From Isoperla grammatica (Eukaryota; Arthropoda; Insecta; Plecoptera; Perlodidae), in assembly GCA_945910005.1 (NCBI GenBank), contig OX246744.1:38927200-38991199 (forward strand): a stretch of 64,000 nucleotides of DNA, written 5' to 3'. The notes under the pieces are model-generated. The model saw only the letters and a list, made by a program, of their open reading frames with translations. It was not told the origin of the DNA and ran no database searches. Every line of letters starts with the position of its first letter. Positions within the stretch are counted from its first letter, which is position 1. Position numbers and translations under genes: made by a program. This document shows, in pieces, positions 50,801-62,799 of this stretch.

Positions 50801-53800
50801 AGACAACACTCAGGGTTGGTGAACTGGGGGGACCTGAAGCATGACATAGCAACACTGAGACATACAATCATCTAGCCTCGTGCAGCTCACAGGTGGCCGT
50901 GTAGACAACACTCAGGGTTGGTGCGCTGGGGGGACCTGAAGCATGACATAGCAACACTGATACATACAATCATCTAGCCTCGTGCAGCTCACAGGTGGCC
51001 GTGTAGACAACACTCAGGGTTGGTGCGCTGGGGGGACCTGAAGCATGACATAGCAACACTGATACATACAATCATCTAGCCTCGTGCAGCTCACAGGTGG
51101 CCGTGTAGACAACACTCAGGGTTGGTGCGTCTGGGGGACCTGAAGCATGGCATAGCAACACTGAGACATACAATCACCTAGCCTCGTGCAGCTCACAGGT
51201 GGCCGTGTAGACAACACTCAGGGTTGGTGCGCTGGGAGGACCTGAAGCATGACATAGCAACACTGAGACATACAATCATCTAGCCTCGTGCAGCTCACAG
51301 GTGGCCGTGTAGACACCACTCAGGGTTGGTGCGCTGGAGGGACCTGAATCATGACATAGCAACACTGAGACATACAATCATCTAGCCTCGTGCAGCTCAC
51401 AGGTGGCCGTGTAGACAACACTCTGGGTTGGTGCGCTGGGGGGACCTGAAGCATGACATAGCAACACTGAGACATACAATCATCTAGCCTCGTGCAGGTC
51501 ACAGGTGGCCGTGTAGACAACACTCAGGGTTGGTGCGCTGAAGGGACCCAAAGCATGACATAGCAACACTGAGACATACAATCATCTAGCCTCGTGCAGC
51601 TCACAGGTGGTCGTGAAGACAACACTCAGGGTTGGTGCGCTGGGGGGACCTGAAGCATGACATAGCAACACTGAGACATACAATCACCTAGCCTCGTGCA
51701 GCTCATAGGTGGTCGTGTAGACAACACTCAGGGTTGGTGCGCTGGGGGGACCTGAAGCATGACATAGCAACACTGAGACATACAATCATGTAGCCTCGTG
51801 CAGCTCACAGGTGGCCGTGTAGACAACACTCAGGGTTGGTGCGCTGGGGGGACCTGAAGCATGACATAGCAACACTGAGACATACAATCACCTAGCCTCG
51901 TGCAGCTCACAGGTAGCCGTGTAGACAACACTCAGGGTTGGTGCGCTGGGGGGACCTGAAGCATGACATAGCAACACTGAGACATACAATCATCTAGCCT
52001 CGTGCAGCTCACAGGTGGTCGTGAAGACAACACTCAGGGTTGGTGCGCTGGGAGGACCTGAAGCATGACATAGCAACACTGAGACATACAATCATGTAGC
52101 CTCGTGCAGCTCACAGGTGGTCGTGAAGACAACACTCAGGGTTGGTGCGCTGGGGGGACCTGAAGCATGACATAGCAACACTGAGACATACAATCATGTA
52201 GCCTCGTGCAGCTCACAGGTGGCCGTGTAGACAACACTCAGGGTTGGTGCGCTGGGGGGACCTGAAGCATGACATAGCAACACTGAGACATACAATCATG
52301 TTGCCTCGTGCAGCTCACAGGTGGCCGTGTAGACAACACTCAGGGTTGGTGCGCTGGGGGGACCTGAAGCATGACATAGCAACACTGAGACATACAATCA
52401 TGTAGCCTCGTGCAGCTCACAGGTGGCCGTGTAGACAACACTCAGGGTTGGTGCGCTGAAGGGACCTGAAGCATGACATAGCAACACTGAGACATACAAT
52501 CATGTAGCCTCGTGCAGCTCACAGGTGGTCGTGAAGACAACACTCAGGGTTGGTGCGCTGGGGGGACCTGAAGCATGACATAGCAACACTGAGACATACA
52601 ATCATCTAGCCTCGTGCAGCTCACAGGGGGCCGTGTAGACAACACTCAGGGTTGGTGCACTGGGGGGACCTGAAGCATGACATAGCAACACTGAGCCATA
52701 CAATCATCCAGCCTCGTGCAGCTCACAGGTGGCCGTGTAGACAACACTCAGGGTTGGTGCACTGGGGGGACCTGAAGCATGACATAGCAACACTGAGACA
52801 TACAATCATGTAGCCTCGTGCAGCTCACAGGTGGTCGTGAAGACAACACTCAGGGTTGGTGCGCTGGGGGGACCTGAAGCATGACATAGCAACACTGAGA
52901 CATACAATCATCTAGCCTCGTGCAGCTCACAGGTGGCCGTGTAGACAACACTCAGGGTTGGTGCGCTGGGGGGACCTGAAGCATGACATAGCAACACTGA
53001 GCCATACAATCATCCAGCCTCGTGCAGCTCACAGGTGGCCGTGTAGACAACACTCAGGGTTGGTGCGCTGGGGGGACCTGAAGCATGACATAGCAACACT
53101 GAGCCATACAATCATCCAGCCTCGTGCAGCTCACAGGTGGCCGTGTAGACACCACTCAGGGTTGGTGCGCTGGGGGGACCTGAAGCATGACATAGCAACA
53201 TTGATACATACAATCACCTAGCCTCGTGCAGCTCACAGGTGGCCGTGTAGACAACACTCAGGGTTGGTGCGCTGGGGGGACCTGAAGCATGACATAGCAA
53301 CACTGAGACATACAATCATCTAGCCTAGTGCAGCTCACAGGTGGCCGTGAAGACAACACTCAGGGTTGGTGCGCTGGGGGGACCCAAAGCATGACATAGC
53401 AACACTGAGACATACAATCATCTAGCCTCGTGCAGCTCACAGGTGGTCGTGTAGACAACACTCAGGGTTGGTGCGCTGGGGGGACCCAAAGCATGACATA
53501 GCAACACTGAGACATACACTCATCTAGCCTCCTGCAGCTCACAGGTGGCCGTGTAGACAACACTCAGGGTTGGTGCGCTGGGGGGACCTGAAGCATGACA
53601 TAGCAACACTGAGACATACAATCATCTAGCCTCGTGCAGCTCACAGGAGGTCGTGTAGAAATCACTTGGGGTTGGTCTACTACTATTTACAATACGTGTT
53701 AGGCCCCAATGCAACATAAGGGCCCAAATCTCAGCTAGTTATACAGATTGAAGGACGAAAAGTGTTTCAATCGATTAAGACGTATGATTTCGATTTTAAA

Positions 53801-56800
53801 AATTGCTCACAGATAGGGTCGTTCTACAACTAGTCACAATGTGTGTTAGGAATAATAAACAAATGGCCCATATCTCTGTCAGTTTTTTCAGATAGACGGT
53901 CGGAAATGGTTTCAATTGATTTGGACCTACGATTTCTGTTCTAAAAACACCTTACAGTGGGGGTCTAGTCACAATGTAGGTAAGTGTCTTATACAATAAA
54001 ATGGCTCATATCACAGTCAGTTTTACAGATAAAAGGTCGGAAACGGTTAAAGTCGATTTAGACGTATGATAAACATTTTAAAAATACCTCACAAGGGGGT
54101 CTAGCTAAGACTAGTTACAATGTGAGTTAGGCCCTAATACAACAAAAGGGCCCATATCTCAGTCAGTTTTACAGATAGGAGGTCGGAAGTAGTTTAAATA
54201 GTTTTTTGCGTATGATTACCATCCTTAAAACACCTAACAGTGGAAGTATATTTACCACCAGTCACAATGTGTGTTTGGTCCTAATACAACAAAAGGGCGA
54301 AAATCTCAGTCAGTTTTACAGATAGGAGGTCGGGTATGGTTTCAGTCAATTAATACTTTTGATACCCGTTCTAAAAACACCTCACAAAGGGGGACTATCC
54401 ACAACTTGTCACAATGTGTGTGTTAGGCCCTAATACAACAAAAGGGCCCATATATCAGTCAGTTTTACAGACAGGATTTCGGATATGGTTTCAGTCGATT
54501 AAGACATTTGATAACCGTGCTTAAAACACCCCACAAAACGGGAGTTAGCTATAACTAGTCACAATGTGTGTTAAGCCCTTAAACAACAAAAGGGCCCATA
54601 TCTCAGTCAGTTTGAAATATAGAAGGTCGGATATGGTTTCAGTTGATTTAGACGTACAATTACCGTTCTAAAAACACCTCACAGTGGGGGTCTAGCTACA
54701 ACTAGTCACAATGTGTGTTAGGCCCTAATACAATAAAAGGGCCCATATCTCAGTCAGTTTTACAGAACGGAGGTCGGAAGTGGTTTTAATCTTTTTTGAC
54801 GTGTGATTACCGTTCTATAAACACCTCAAAGTGGGGGTCTAGCTACAACTAGTCACAATGTGTGTTAGAACCTAATATATAAAAAGGGCCCATATCTCAG
54901 TCAGTTTTACATACAGGAGGTCAAAAAAAGTTTGAATAGTTTTTGACGTATAATAACCATTCTAAAAACACCTCACAGTGGGGGTCTAGCTATACAACTA
55001 GTCACAATGTGTGTTTGGCCTTATTACAACAAAAGGGCCCATATCTCAGTCAGTTTTATAGATAGGTGGTTGGATATGTGTTAAGTCGAGTTAGACGTAT
55101 AATTACAGTTCTAGAAACACCTCACAGTGGGGGTCTAGCTTCAACTAGTCACAATGTGCGTTAGGCCCTATTACAACAAAAGGGCCCATATCTCAGTCAG
55201 TTTTACATATAGGAGGTCAAATATGGTTTCAGTCGATTTAGACGTATATAATTACCATTCTAAAAACACCTCACAGTGGGGGTCTAGCTACAACTAGTCA
55301 CAATGTGCGTTAGGCCCTAATATATCAAAAGGGCCCATATCTCAGTCAGTTTTACACATAGGAGGTCGGATATGGTTAAAATTGACTAAGACGTATAATT
55401 ACCATGCTAAAAACACCTCACAGTGGGGGTCTAGCTACAACTAGTCACAATGTGTGTAAGGCCCCAATACAACAATGGACCCCATAACATTATCTCACAC
55501 GAGCATTGAAGATAGATAGGTTCTTTCATCGGAGTTATTATTTGGGTAAAATATACTCAAAATATTACAAAACTGTATTCAAGTTTTGTATTATTAAATT
55601 TAAAATTTTAAGTTTTATTAATTGAACCATCACAATAAGGGAAACTAGTTTCTAAAACAGATTGTTGTAGCTGCCGTGAGTCTTAACCTTTCATTGACTG
55701 AACCGTGGCAAAGTGGTAGTCTTGTTGGTAAACCTACTTGCTACAATGAGAGTCATGTATCTGTGTTCATCCTTGTCCCCAGACGCGTAGATGTAACCCC
55801 TGACCGGCCCGTTGTCCTCCTCGCTGACGTTGCTCACAGCCAGACCGCACTCGCCGCTCTGCAGTCCAGCCCCCAGGTAGCGATGCCGGCCGGCGCTGTG
55901 GGCAGACTTGGATCCCTGGTTGAAGTCAAGGGTCTTGCCTGGCGGGAAGAAGACGCACTGTCTCAACGGTTCCTGCGTCTTCAGATTGAACCTCGCCTCC
56001 CCGCCCTGGAGAACGACGGCCTCCCTCGGGGTCAGGGTGTGAGAGATGGTGGCCCAGTCTGTAACCAGGGAGCAGATATACAACACTCCTCTAGTGATGT
56101 TTGTGTTATAGTCTATACCAACTCAGTTACAATAAATTACTTGCTGATTTTCAGTTTATTTTATTGTACTTTTTCTTTTTTAATTTTTATGTTATTATTT
56201 TTGAAAGTTTACTTTGTAGGCAACGACGAACTCTAAAACTAGTTCATACGTTGTTGAGATGGTTTTCCGTAGGACACACTTATAAATAATAATGTTATTT
56301 TTGACCATCCTTGCTATGTCGGTTACAAGACCCCGGTTCCGCCTAGACTAGTATTATTAATTTAGAGAGATTCGACAAAACCCAAAAATCGACTAACCTA
56401 AAAGAAAATGCAACAATAGGTTTTATGCAACGAGTGTAGAATAAAGGCTGAACCTTTATTCTACACTCGTTGGTTTTATGATATTATGGTCACCAGAAAA
56501 TTGAGCTCCATAACATATTCAAAGTCCGCTTATATCAGCATGGAGTAATTTAATTAGAATTAGCTTAAATTAAAATATAATAGAAAACTAAAAATTTAAC
56601 AAATGTGAACATATCAACATGAAATTGTGGACACACGTACATCAACACCTTAATGTTACATGTGAATTGTTTTAAAAGTTGCGACCATATTTGATCACAT
56701 TCTGTTTTCTTATACAATTTTACCGGGCTCCAATGAGGCTCAAATACAATTCAGCAAGCGGTAAAAAATAAAACCATATGGTAATGACAAGCTAATTGCA

Positions 56801-59586
56801 CTGAATGCGTATCCATTTTGTGCGTTATTAATATTGCACTTTAATGATCATTTATAAAAAAAAACAATACAATAGCTTTGAAACTTGCTATTATGAACGC
56901 CTCTGACAATTTGAAGAGAATTGTTTAGAAATGTATGAGATCTCTTTCAACGAATCTTTCTCCTAGCTCTTAAAAAGTGTTAATTTATAATTCAATGGAA
57001 AATAACATTGAAGTTTTCCATCAAAAATAACTTGATGCACAACTGGAATTCATTAGTTAGTTACGTTTGTGTGGTATTTTGCAAATAAAGCCGTCAGCTA
57101 TATATTAAGGACACTCTTTGAACTCAACCTTCTTTCCTTGCCTTAACACTTTTCAAGGTAGTGCTACGTGCCCCACAGCAGAAAATACTCGATGGGGATC
57201 GAGTGCCGGCTAGCTGCAGTGGTGGGGGGTGGGTCAGGTTCAGGAGTACCCTGACGAGAGACGTATATGTGAACTGGTAGGGCTCCACTTGTTTTTTTTA
57301 AGGGAAGGTGGGAAAAACAAGAAACCATAGAGAGAGGCTGTCACAATTGTATATGCTAATAATGATAAGACTAGGTGATAATTAATAATAATGTAATTAA
57401 TGATAATAATGTTAACATGGATATTAGTAACAATAGATGGAAACGACAACAATGATACAAATATAGTGACCAATAAGACTGTATCAGTTATCTATGTTAA
57501 TGGGTTGGTACCACTGACAAGGCGAATGCCTTACAAAATTAATAATTATGTAATTAATGATAATAATTTTAACATGGGTATTAACAACGATAGATGGAAA
57601 CGATCAACAATGATACATAATATAGTGACCGATAGGACCGTACCAGGTATAAGTGGTCTCGGGTTGGTACCACTGACAAGGCGAATGCCGTACAAAATTA
57701 AACACCAGTATACTATAAATAATCCTAATCCAATGACCAGGGACAAAATGACTAACCGTAGTGATCGCACGGTGACATTATAAATAACAACAATAGGGAT
57801 AATAACAATGATAAGAATATAAATATAATTCTGGGACAAAGATGGATAATGTAATACTAATCCAATAGTATGATGATGCTTATTAATAGTGTAATTGATA
57901 AAGCCACTGGCACCTAAATATAACCATTGACTAACGTCAGTACCAAGGTTACAACAACAAACAATAATAATTGCAGGTTGATATTGACAGATAATATTCA
58001 CACACAAAATAAGATAATAGAATATTATTCACTAAGATGTTTATAATGAAAACGTTTAATTTTATAAAGTGTTCAGGGGTACTTATCAGCCTCAGCCTTC
58101 TCTCCGGTATAGGGTGAATCAGGTCAGGTAGGGGGGTGTGTCCGGGATGCGCCAGCTCGCCAGAACCGTCCCCAGGCGTCCGTCCGTCACGCCAGGAATA
58201 AGCAGCCGTCGTAGTCGTATCTCGTTGTTCCGGTAAATGTTCCGAGTATCGGAACAACACTCAATCACCGGTAGCACTTGTTAATGTTCGTTCAAGGAAT
58301 ACTTCCGTCCAAGACGCTAGTGCAGACAATGGTAGCCTAACTGTCACAACAGTCTCAGTAGCTCCGCCGTCGACTAGGTTTCCTCTACGTGCACACGCAA
58401 TCACTTCCCTCAATCGAGGTAATGCTCGGACGATCGCTCGACTACAACTGTCCCGTTATCTTTACCTACGCCAGTCGTCTGCTTATCTCTGTGGCGAGGG
58501 GTGAGAGTGGTAGTACCGTACGATTCAAAAGTTTTGCCCATAACAGTAGGAAGGTAGAGAACTCGTTTATTTCTCGACCAAATCTCTTCAAATGTTTGAA
58601 ATACGTACATCATTTGTAAGGTTTAAAACTGATGAGAGCGGGACTTATAAATTAAAATTTATGTTCAATATTCATTTTTTTTTAAACTTAAATTCCTTTC
58701 TTTTCGCCATAAAGAATTTCTTTCACTAAATCGATACGTGTTTGTCACCATTTCCAGATCATTACCATTATCATAATCCATGTCTAACACGCTTTTTTAA
58801 ATTTTATTTATCGTTTACTTCATGAATTTTAAAAGTCTTTTCGAAGCCCGGGAAAATTGTACTTTAAAACAGAATGTGCTCAAAAATGGCACCACAATAT
58901 TTAAACACTTAATGTGTAATATTAAGGTGCGCATGTACTTCTGTAGGTAATGTCAGGCTAATCGGGTTTTGTTAAATTTAAATTGATTTATTATACAAGC
59001 CCTACAGTCCGCTTAAAAGCTTATTTTCTTAAATGTATCTCATGCGGATTATTGTAATTTTCCCTATACTATCATACAAAGATAACGTCGAGTTCCAAAA
59101 ACTAAAAACCACCCCGAACCGGGAATCTAGCCCTAGTGCTTCTGCATTGGAATCAGGAATAAACTAAACCCACTAGACCAACGAGCCACACAACGCGCTC
59201 AAGTGTGGAGAAACAGTGAAACTCACTGTCAGCATAGAGGTCGGCCCAGGCGTAGCTCCAGCCACCGTTTCCGGCTCGGACTCGACAAGCGACCATCCAC
59301 ACCTTCCCGCCCGTCACCTGTAGGGCGACCCCGCAGTCCCCCTCCCCCAGACCCCGGCCGCTGTAGCTGTAGCCGGTGAGCTCAGAGGTCAGATGGGTAG
59401 TGTTGGCCTGGGACAGAGACCCCCGACTAAGATCCAGCAGTGGACCTGCCTTGTCCCGGTCGGCCCACCACGTGAACTGACACCCGGCCAGGGCTACGCC
59501 AGAAGAGCAGGTGTAGGTCACAGTGTGGAGGGCATAGGATACCCGCCCGTAGTCCGGGGCCATGGTGAGGCTGTAAGACGCCACCC
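38271..59586 (-). CDS. Three-Ig-domain, stalk and coiled-coil protein, right copy (gene span; 5' exon missing)
   Basis: Reverse-strand gene model joining 59586-59227, 56058-55738, 40020-39706 and 38884-38271. It has the same exon order and phase-1 junctions as the left gene and is intact in every exon. Intron 2 is about 15.7 kb because of the 102 bp array; intron 1 carries a young element E copy. The product is about 535 residues plus an unseen start. The two genes converge on the spacer. Full reading frames and amino-acid-biased divergence argue that both copies were under selection, although lack of a first exon in the window leaves expression unproven. Confidence 0.8.
39706..40020 (-). CDS. 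Exon: Ig3 domain, right copy
   Basis: A 315-base exon, acceptor GCTTCAG (rc of 40021-40027), donor GTAAGT (rc ending at 39705), phase 1 at both ends. Ig core Cys21, Trp34, Cys85 intact. Nineteen of 105 residues differ from the left Ig3, several clustered in residues 45-53 (left SLMNSLGNT, right AVVDFLGKP). It directly adjoins the 102 bp array. Confidence 0.88.
40021..53690 (-). repeat. 102 bp tandem array of truncated Ig3 exon starts (about 133 copies)
   Basis: Thirteen kilobases of 102 bp units upstream of the intact Ig3 exon. On the gene strand each reads ATGCTTCAG|GTCC..., 45 bases of Ig3 start, CCT|GTGAGC, then a spacer containing GAGGCTAGATGATTGTATG. Two main subtypes: one keeps the CTTCAG acceptor (ACCTGAAGC on the + strand), the other has ACACATGAAGC, which destroys that AG but leaves TCCCCAG slightly downstream. 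Subtypes occur in blocks. Mirror array in the left arm: 5 units. Confidence 0.95.
53700..55480. repeat. 147 bp satellite-like repeat in intron 2, right (about 12 copies)
   Basis: Diverged tandem units with CCCATATCTCAGTCAGTTTT, CACCTCACAGTGGGGGTCTA and ACTAGTCACAATGTGTGTTA. About twice as many units as in the left intron. Confidence 0.88.
55738..56058 (-). CDS. Exon: Ig2 domain, right copy
   Basis: A 321-base exon, acceptor GGTTACAG and donor GTAGGT on the reverse strand, phase 1 at both ends. Like the left copy it has only Cys35 and Cys71 and lacks the canonical Ig cysteine pair and Trp. Residues 50-76 are nearly identical to the left copy apart from residue 51, whereas residues 2-9, 25-51 and 77-98 carry most of the 23 differences. 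The splice region is not interrupted by the hAT element seen at left. Confidence 0.86.
56059..57161. other. Intron 1, inner part, right
   Basis: Diverged mirror of about 12770-13797. A small inverted repeat, GAATAAAGG/CCTTTATTC with its CTACACTCGT flanks, occurs at 56428-56475. No exon recognised. Confidence 0.55.
57162..58545. mobile_element. LTR-like element E, young copy in intron 1
   Basis: Starts TGCTACGTGCCC and ends GCCCATAACA with a 4 bp duplication GTAG (57158-57161 and 58546-58549). The left intron has the empty site at about 12769. It is 1,384 bp, the shortest copy: about one 106 bp unit, no 87 bp array, no R1 copies, but an internal duplication of about 157 bp (57405-57700). Confidence 0.85.
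58550..59039. other. Intron 1, outer part, right
   Basis: AT-rich mirror of about 12300-12768; no exon recognised. Confidence 0.55.
59040..59190 (-). repeat. tRNA-derived SINE in intron 1, right
   Basis: Mirror of 12152-12300, with CACTAGACCAACGA (rc of the A-box region) at 59170-59183. Confidence 0.6.
59227..59586 (-). CDS. Exon: Ig1 domain, right copy
   Basis: A 360-base exon (120 residues), acceptor TCTCAG and donor GTGAGT on the reverse strand, phase 1 at both ends. It keeps Cys27, Cys36, Trp40, the GDCGV cysteine and the final Cys. One codon shorter than the left exon near SSRKRW/GGKVW. Its start carries TMAPDY and ALHTVT, variants also found in partial units of the neighbouring array, unlike the left Ig1. 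Confidence 0.88.
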
Positions 59587-62500
59587 CTGAGACACAGAAC
59601 AAACAGAATCATGTCGCGTTGCAATACAACTGAAACCCGGTCAGGGCTACGTCAGCAGAGCAGGTGAAGGTGGCAGTCTGGAGTGCTTGGGATACTCGCA
59701 CGTAGTCCTGGGTCATAGTGAGGCTGTAAGACGCCACCCCTGAGACACAGATCAAACTTAATTATGTCGCGTTGCAATATAACTGAAACCCGGCCAGGGC
59801 TACGTCAGCAGAGCAGGTGAAGGTGACAGTGTGGACGGCTTGGGATACTCGCACGTAGTCCGGGGTCATGTTGAGGCTGTAGGACGCCACCCCTGAGACA
59901 CATAAAAAACACAATTATGTCGCGTTGCAATACAACTGACACCCAGCCAGGGCTACGTCAACAGAGCAGGTGAAGGTGACAGTGTGGAGGGCTTGGGATA
60001 CTCGCACGTAGTCCGGGGCCATAGTGAGGCTGTAGGACGCGACCCCTGAGACACAGAACAAACACAATTATGTCGCGTTGCAATACAACTGACACCCGGC
60101 CAGGGCTACGTCAGCAGAGCAGGTGAAGGTGACAATGTGGAGGGCTTGGGATACTCGCACGTGGTCCTGGGTCATGTTGAGGCTGTAGGACGCCACCCCT
60201 GAGACACAGAACAAACACAATTATGTCGCGTTGCAATACAACTGACACCCGGCCAGGGCTACGCCAGCAGAGCAGGTGAAGGTGACAGTGTTGAGGGCTT
60301 GGGATACTCGCACGTAGTCCGGGGTCATGGTGAGGTTGTAGGACGCCACCCCTGAGACACAGAACAAACACAATTATGTCGCGTTGGAATACAACTGACA
60401 CCCGGCCAGGGCTACGCCAGCAGAGCAGGTGAAGGTGACAGTCTGGAGGGCTTGGGATACTCGCACGTAGTCCGGGGTCATGGTGAGGTTGTAGGACGCC
60501 ACCCCTGAGACACAGAACAAACACAATTATGTCGCGTTGCAATACAACTGACACCCGGCCAGGGCTACGCCAGCAGAGCAGGTGAAGGTGACAGTCCGGA
60601 GGGCTTGGGATACTCGCACGTAGTCCGGTGTCATGTTGAGGCTGTAGGACGCCACCCCTGAGACACATAAAAAACACAATTATGTCGCGTTGCAATACAA
60701 CTGACACCCGGCCAGGGCTACGTCAACAGAGCAGGTAAAGGTGACAGTATGGAGGGCTTGGGATACTCGCACGTAGTCCGGGGCCATAGTGAGGCTGTAG
60801 GACGCGACCCCTGAGACACAGAACAAACACAATTATGTCGCATTGCAATACAACTGACACCCGGCCAGGGCTACGTCAGCAGAGCAGGTGAAGGTGACAA
60901 TGTAGAGGGCTTGGGATACTCGCACGTGGTCCTGGGTCATGTTGAGGCTGTAGGACGCGACCCCTGAGACACAGAACAAACACAATTATGTCGCGTAGCA
61001 ATACAACTGACACCCAGCCAGGGCTACGTCAACAGAGCAGGTGAAGGTGACAGTGTTTAGGGCTTGGGATACTCGCACGTAGTCCGGGGTCATGGTGAGG
61101 TTGTAGGACGCCACCCCTGAGACACAAAACAAACACAATTATGTCGCGTTGCAATACAACTGACACCCAGCCAGGGCTACGTCAACAGAGCAGGTGAAGG
61201 TGACAGTGTTTAGGGCTTGGGATACTCGCACGTAGTCCGGGGTCATGGTGAGGTTGTAGGACGCCACCCCTGAGACACAAAACAAACACAATTATGTCGC
61301 GTTGCAATACAACTGACACCCGGCCAGGGCTACGCCAGCAGAGCAGGTGAAGGTGACAGTCCGGAGGGCTAGGGATACTCGCACGTAGTCCGGGGTCATG
61401 GTGAGGTTGTAGGACGCCACCCCTGAGACACAGAACAAACACAATTATGTCGCGTTGCTATACAACTGACACCCGGCCAGGGCTACGCCAGCAGAGCAGG
61501 TGAAGGTGACAGTGTGGAGGGCTTGGGATACTCGCACGTAGTCCGGGGTCATGTTGAGGCTGTAGGACGCCACCCCTGAGACACATAAAAAACACAATTA
61601 TGTCGCGTTGCAATACAACTGACACCCAGCCAGGGCTACGTCAACAGAGCAGGTGAAGGTGACAGTATGGAGGGCTTGGGATACTCGCACGTAGTCCGGG
61701 GCCATAGTGAGGCTGTAGGACGCGACCCCTGAGACACAGAACAAACACAATTATGTCGCGTTGCAATACAACTGACACCCGGCCAGGGCTACGTCAGCAG
61801 AGCAGGTGAAGGTGACAATGTGGAGGGCTTGGGATACTCGCACGTGGTCCTGGGTCATGTTGAGGCTGTAGGACGCGACCCCTGAGACACAGAACAAACA
61901 CATTTATGTCGCGTTGCAATACAACTGACACCCGGCCAGGGCTACGTCAGCAGAGCAGGTAAAGGTGACAGTGTGGAGGGCTTGGGATACTCGCACGTAG
62001 TCCGGGGTCATGGTGAGGCTGTAGGACGCCACCCCTGAGACACAGAACCAACACAATTATGTCGCGTTGCAATACAACTGACACCCAGCCAGGGCTACGT
62101 CAACAGAGCAGGTGAAGGTGACAGTGTTGAGGGCTTTGCATACTCGCACGTAGTCCGGGGTCATGGTGAGGTTGTAGGACGCCACCCCTGAGACACAGAA
62201 CAAACACAATTATGTCGCGTTGCAATACAACTGACACCCGGCCAGGGCTACGCCAGCAGAGCAGGTGAAGGTGACAGTATGGAGGGCTTGGGATACTCGC
62301 ACGTGGTCCGGGGTCATGGTGAGGCTGTAGGACGCGACCCCTGAGACACAGAACAAACACAATTATGTCGCGTTGCAATACAACTGACACCCGGCCAGGG
62401 CTACGCCAGCAGAGCAGGTGAAGGTGACAGTCCGGAGGGCTTGGGATACTCGCACGTGGTCCGGGGTCATGGTGAGGTTGTAGGACGCCACCCCTGAGAC

Positions 62501-62799
62501 ACAGAACAAACACAATTATGTCGCGTTGCAATACAACTGACACCCGGCCAGGGCTACGCCAGCAGAGCAGGTGAAGGTGACAGTCTGGAGGGCTTGGGAT
62601 ACTCGCACGTAGTCCGGGGTCATGGTTAGGTTGTAGGACGCCACCCCTGAGACACAGAACAAACACAATTATGTCGCGTTGCAATACAACTGACACCCGG
62701 CCAGGGCTACGCCAGCAGAGCAGGTGAAGGTGACAGTCTGGAGGGCTTGGGATACTCGCACGTGGTCCGGGGTCATGGTGAGGTTGTAGGACGCGACCC
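59587..62799 (-). repeat. 153 bp tandem array of truncated Ig1 exon starts (21 copies)
   Basis: Mirror of 9760-11752 with 21 units; (62799-59586)/153 is exactly 21. Each unit keeps the TGTCTCAG acceptor region, residues 1-37 of Ig1 and the TAA-containing junction. Polymorphic positions overlap those of the left array, including TAC/CAC (Tyr/His) and ACC/GCC (Thr/Ala). The long open frames across it are in a non-Ig frame. Confidence 0.93.

Noticed and set aside
40900..53221. Short open frames in the 102 bp array (for example 41017-41220, 49688-49891, 51320-51523, 52958-53221)
   Set aside because: Repeat-generated; none is in the Ig3 frame across an exon and they cross splice-site-like sequence.
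40021..53690. CRISPR-like array
   Set aside because: Units are direct, contiguous and without unique spacers; they are clearly derived from an exon border in a eukaryotic gene.
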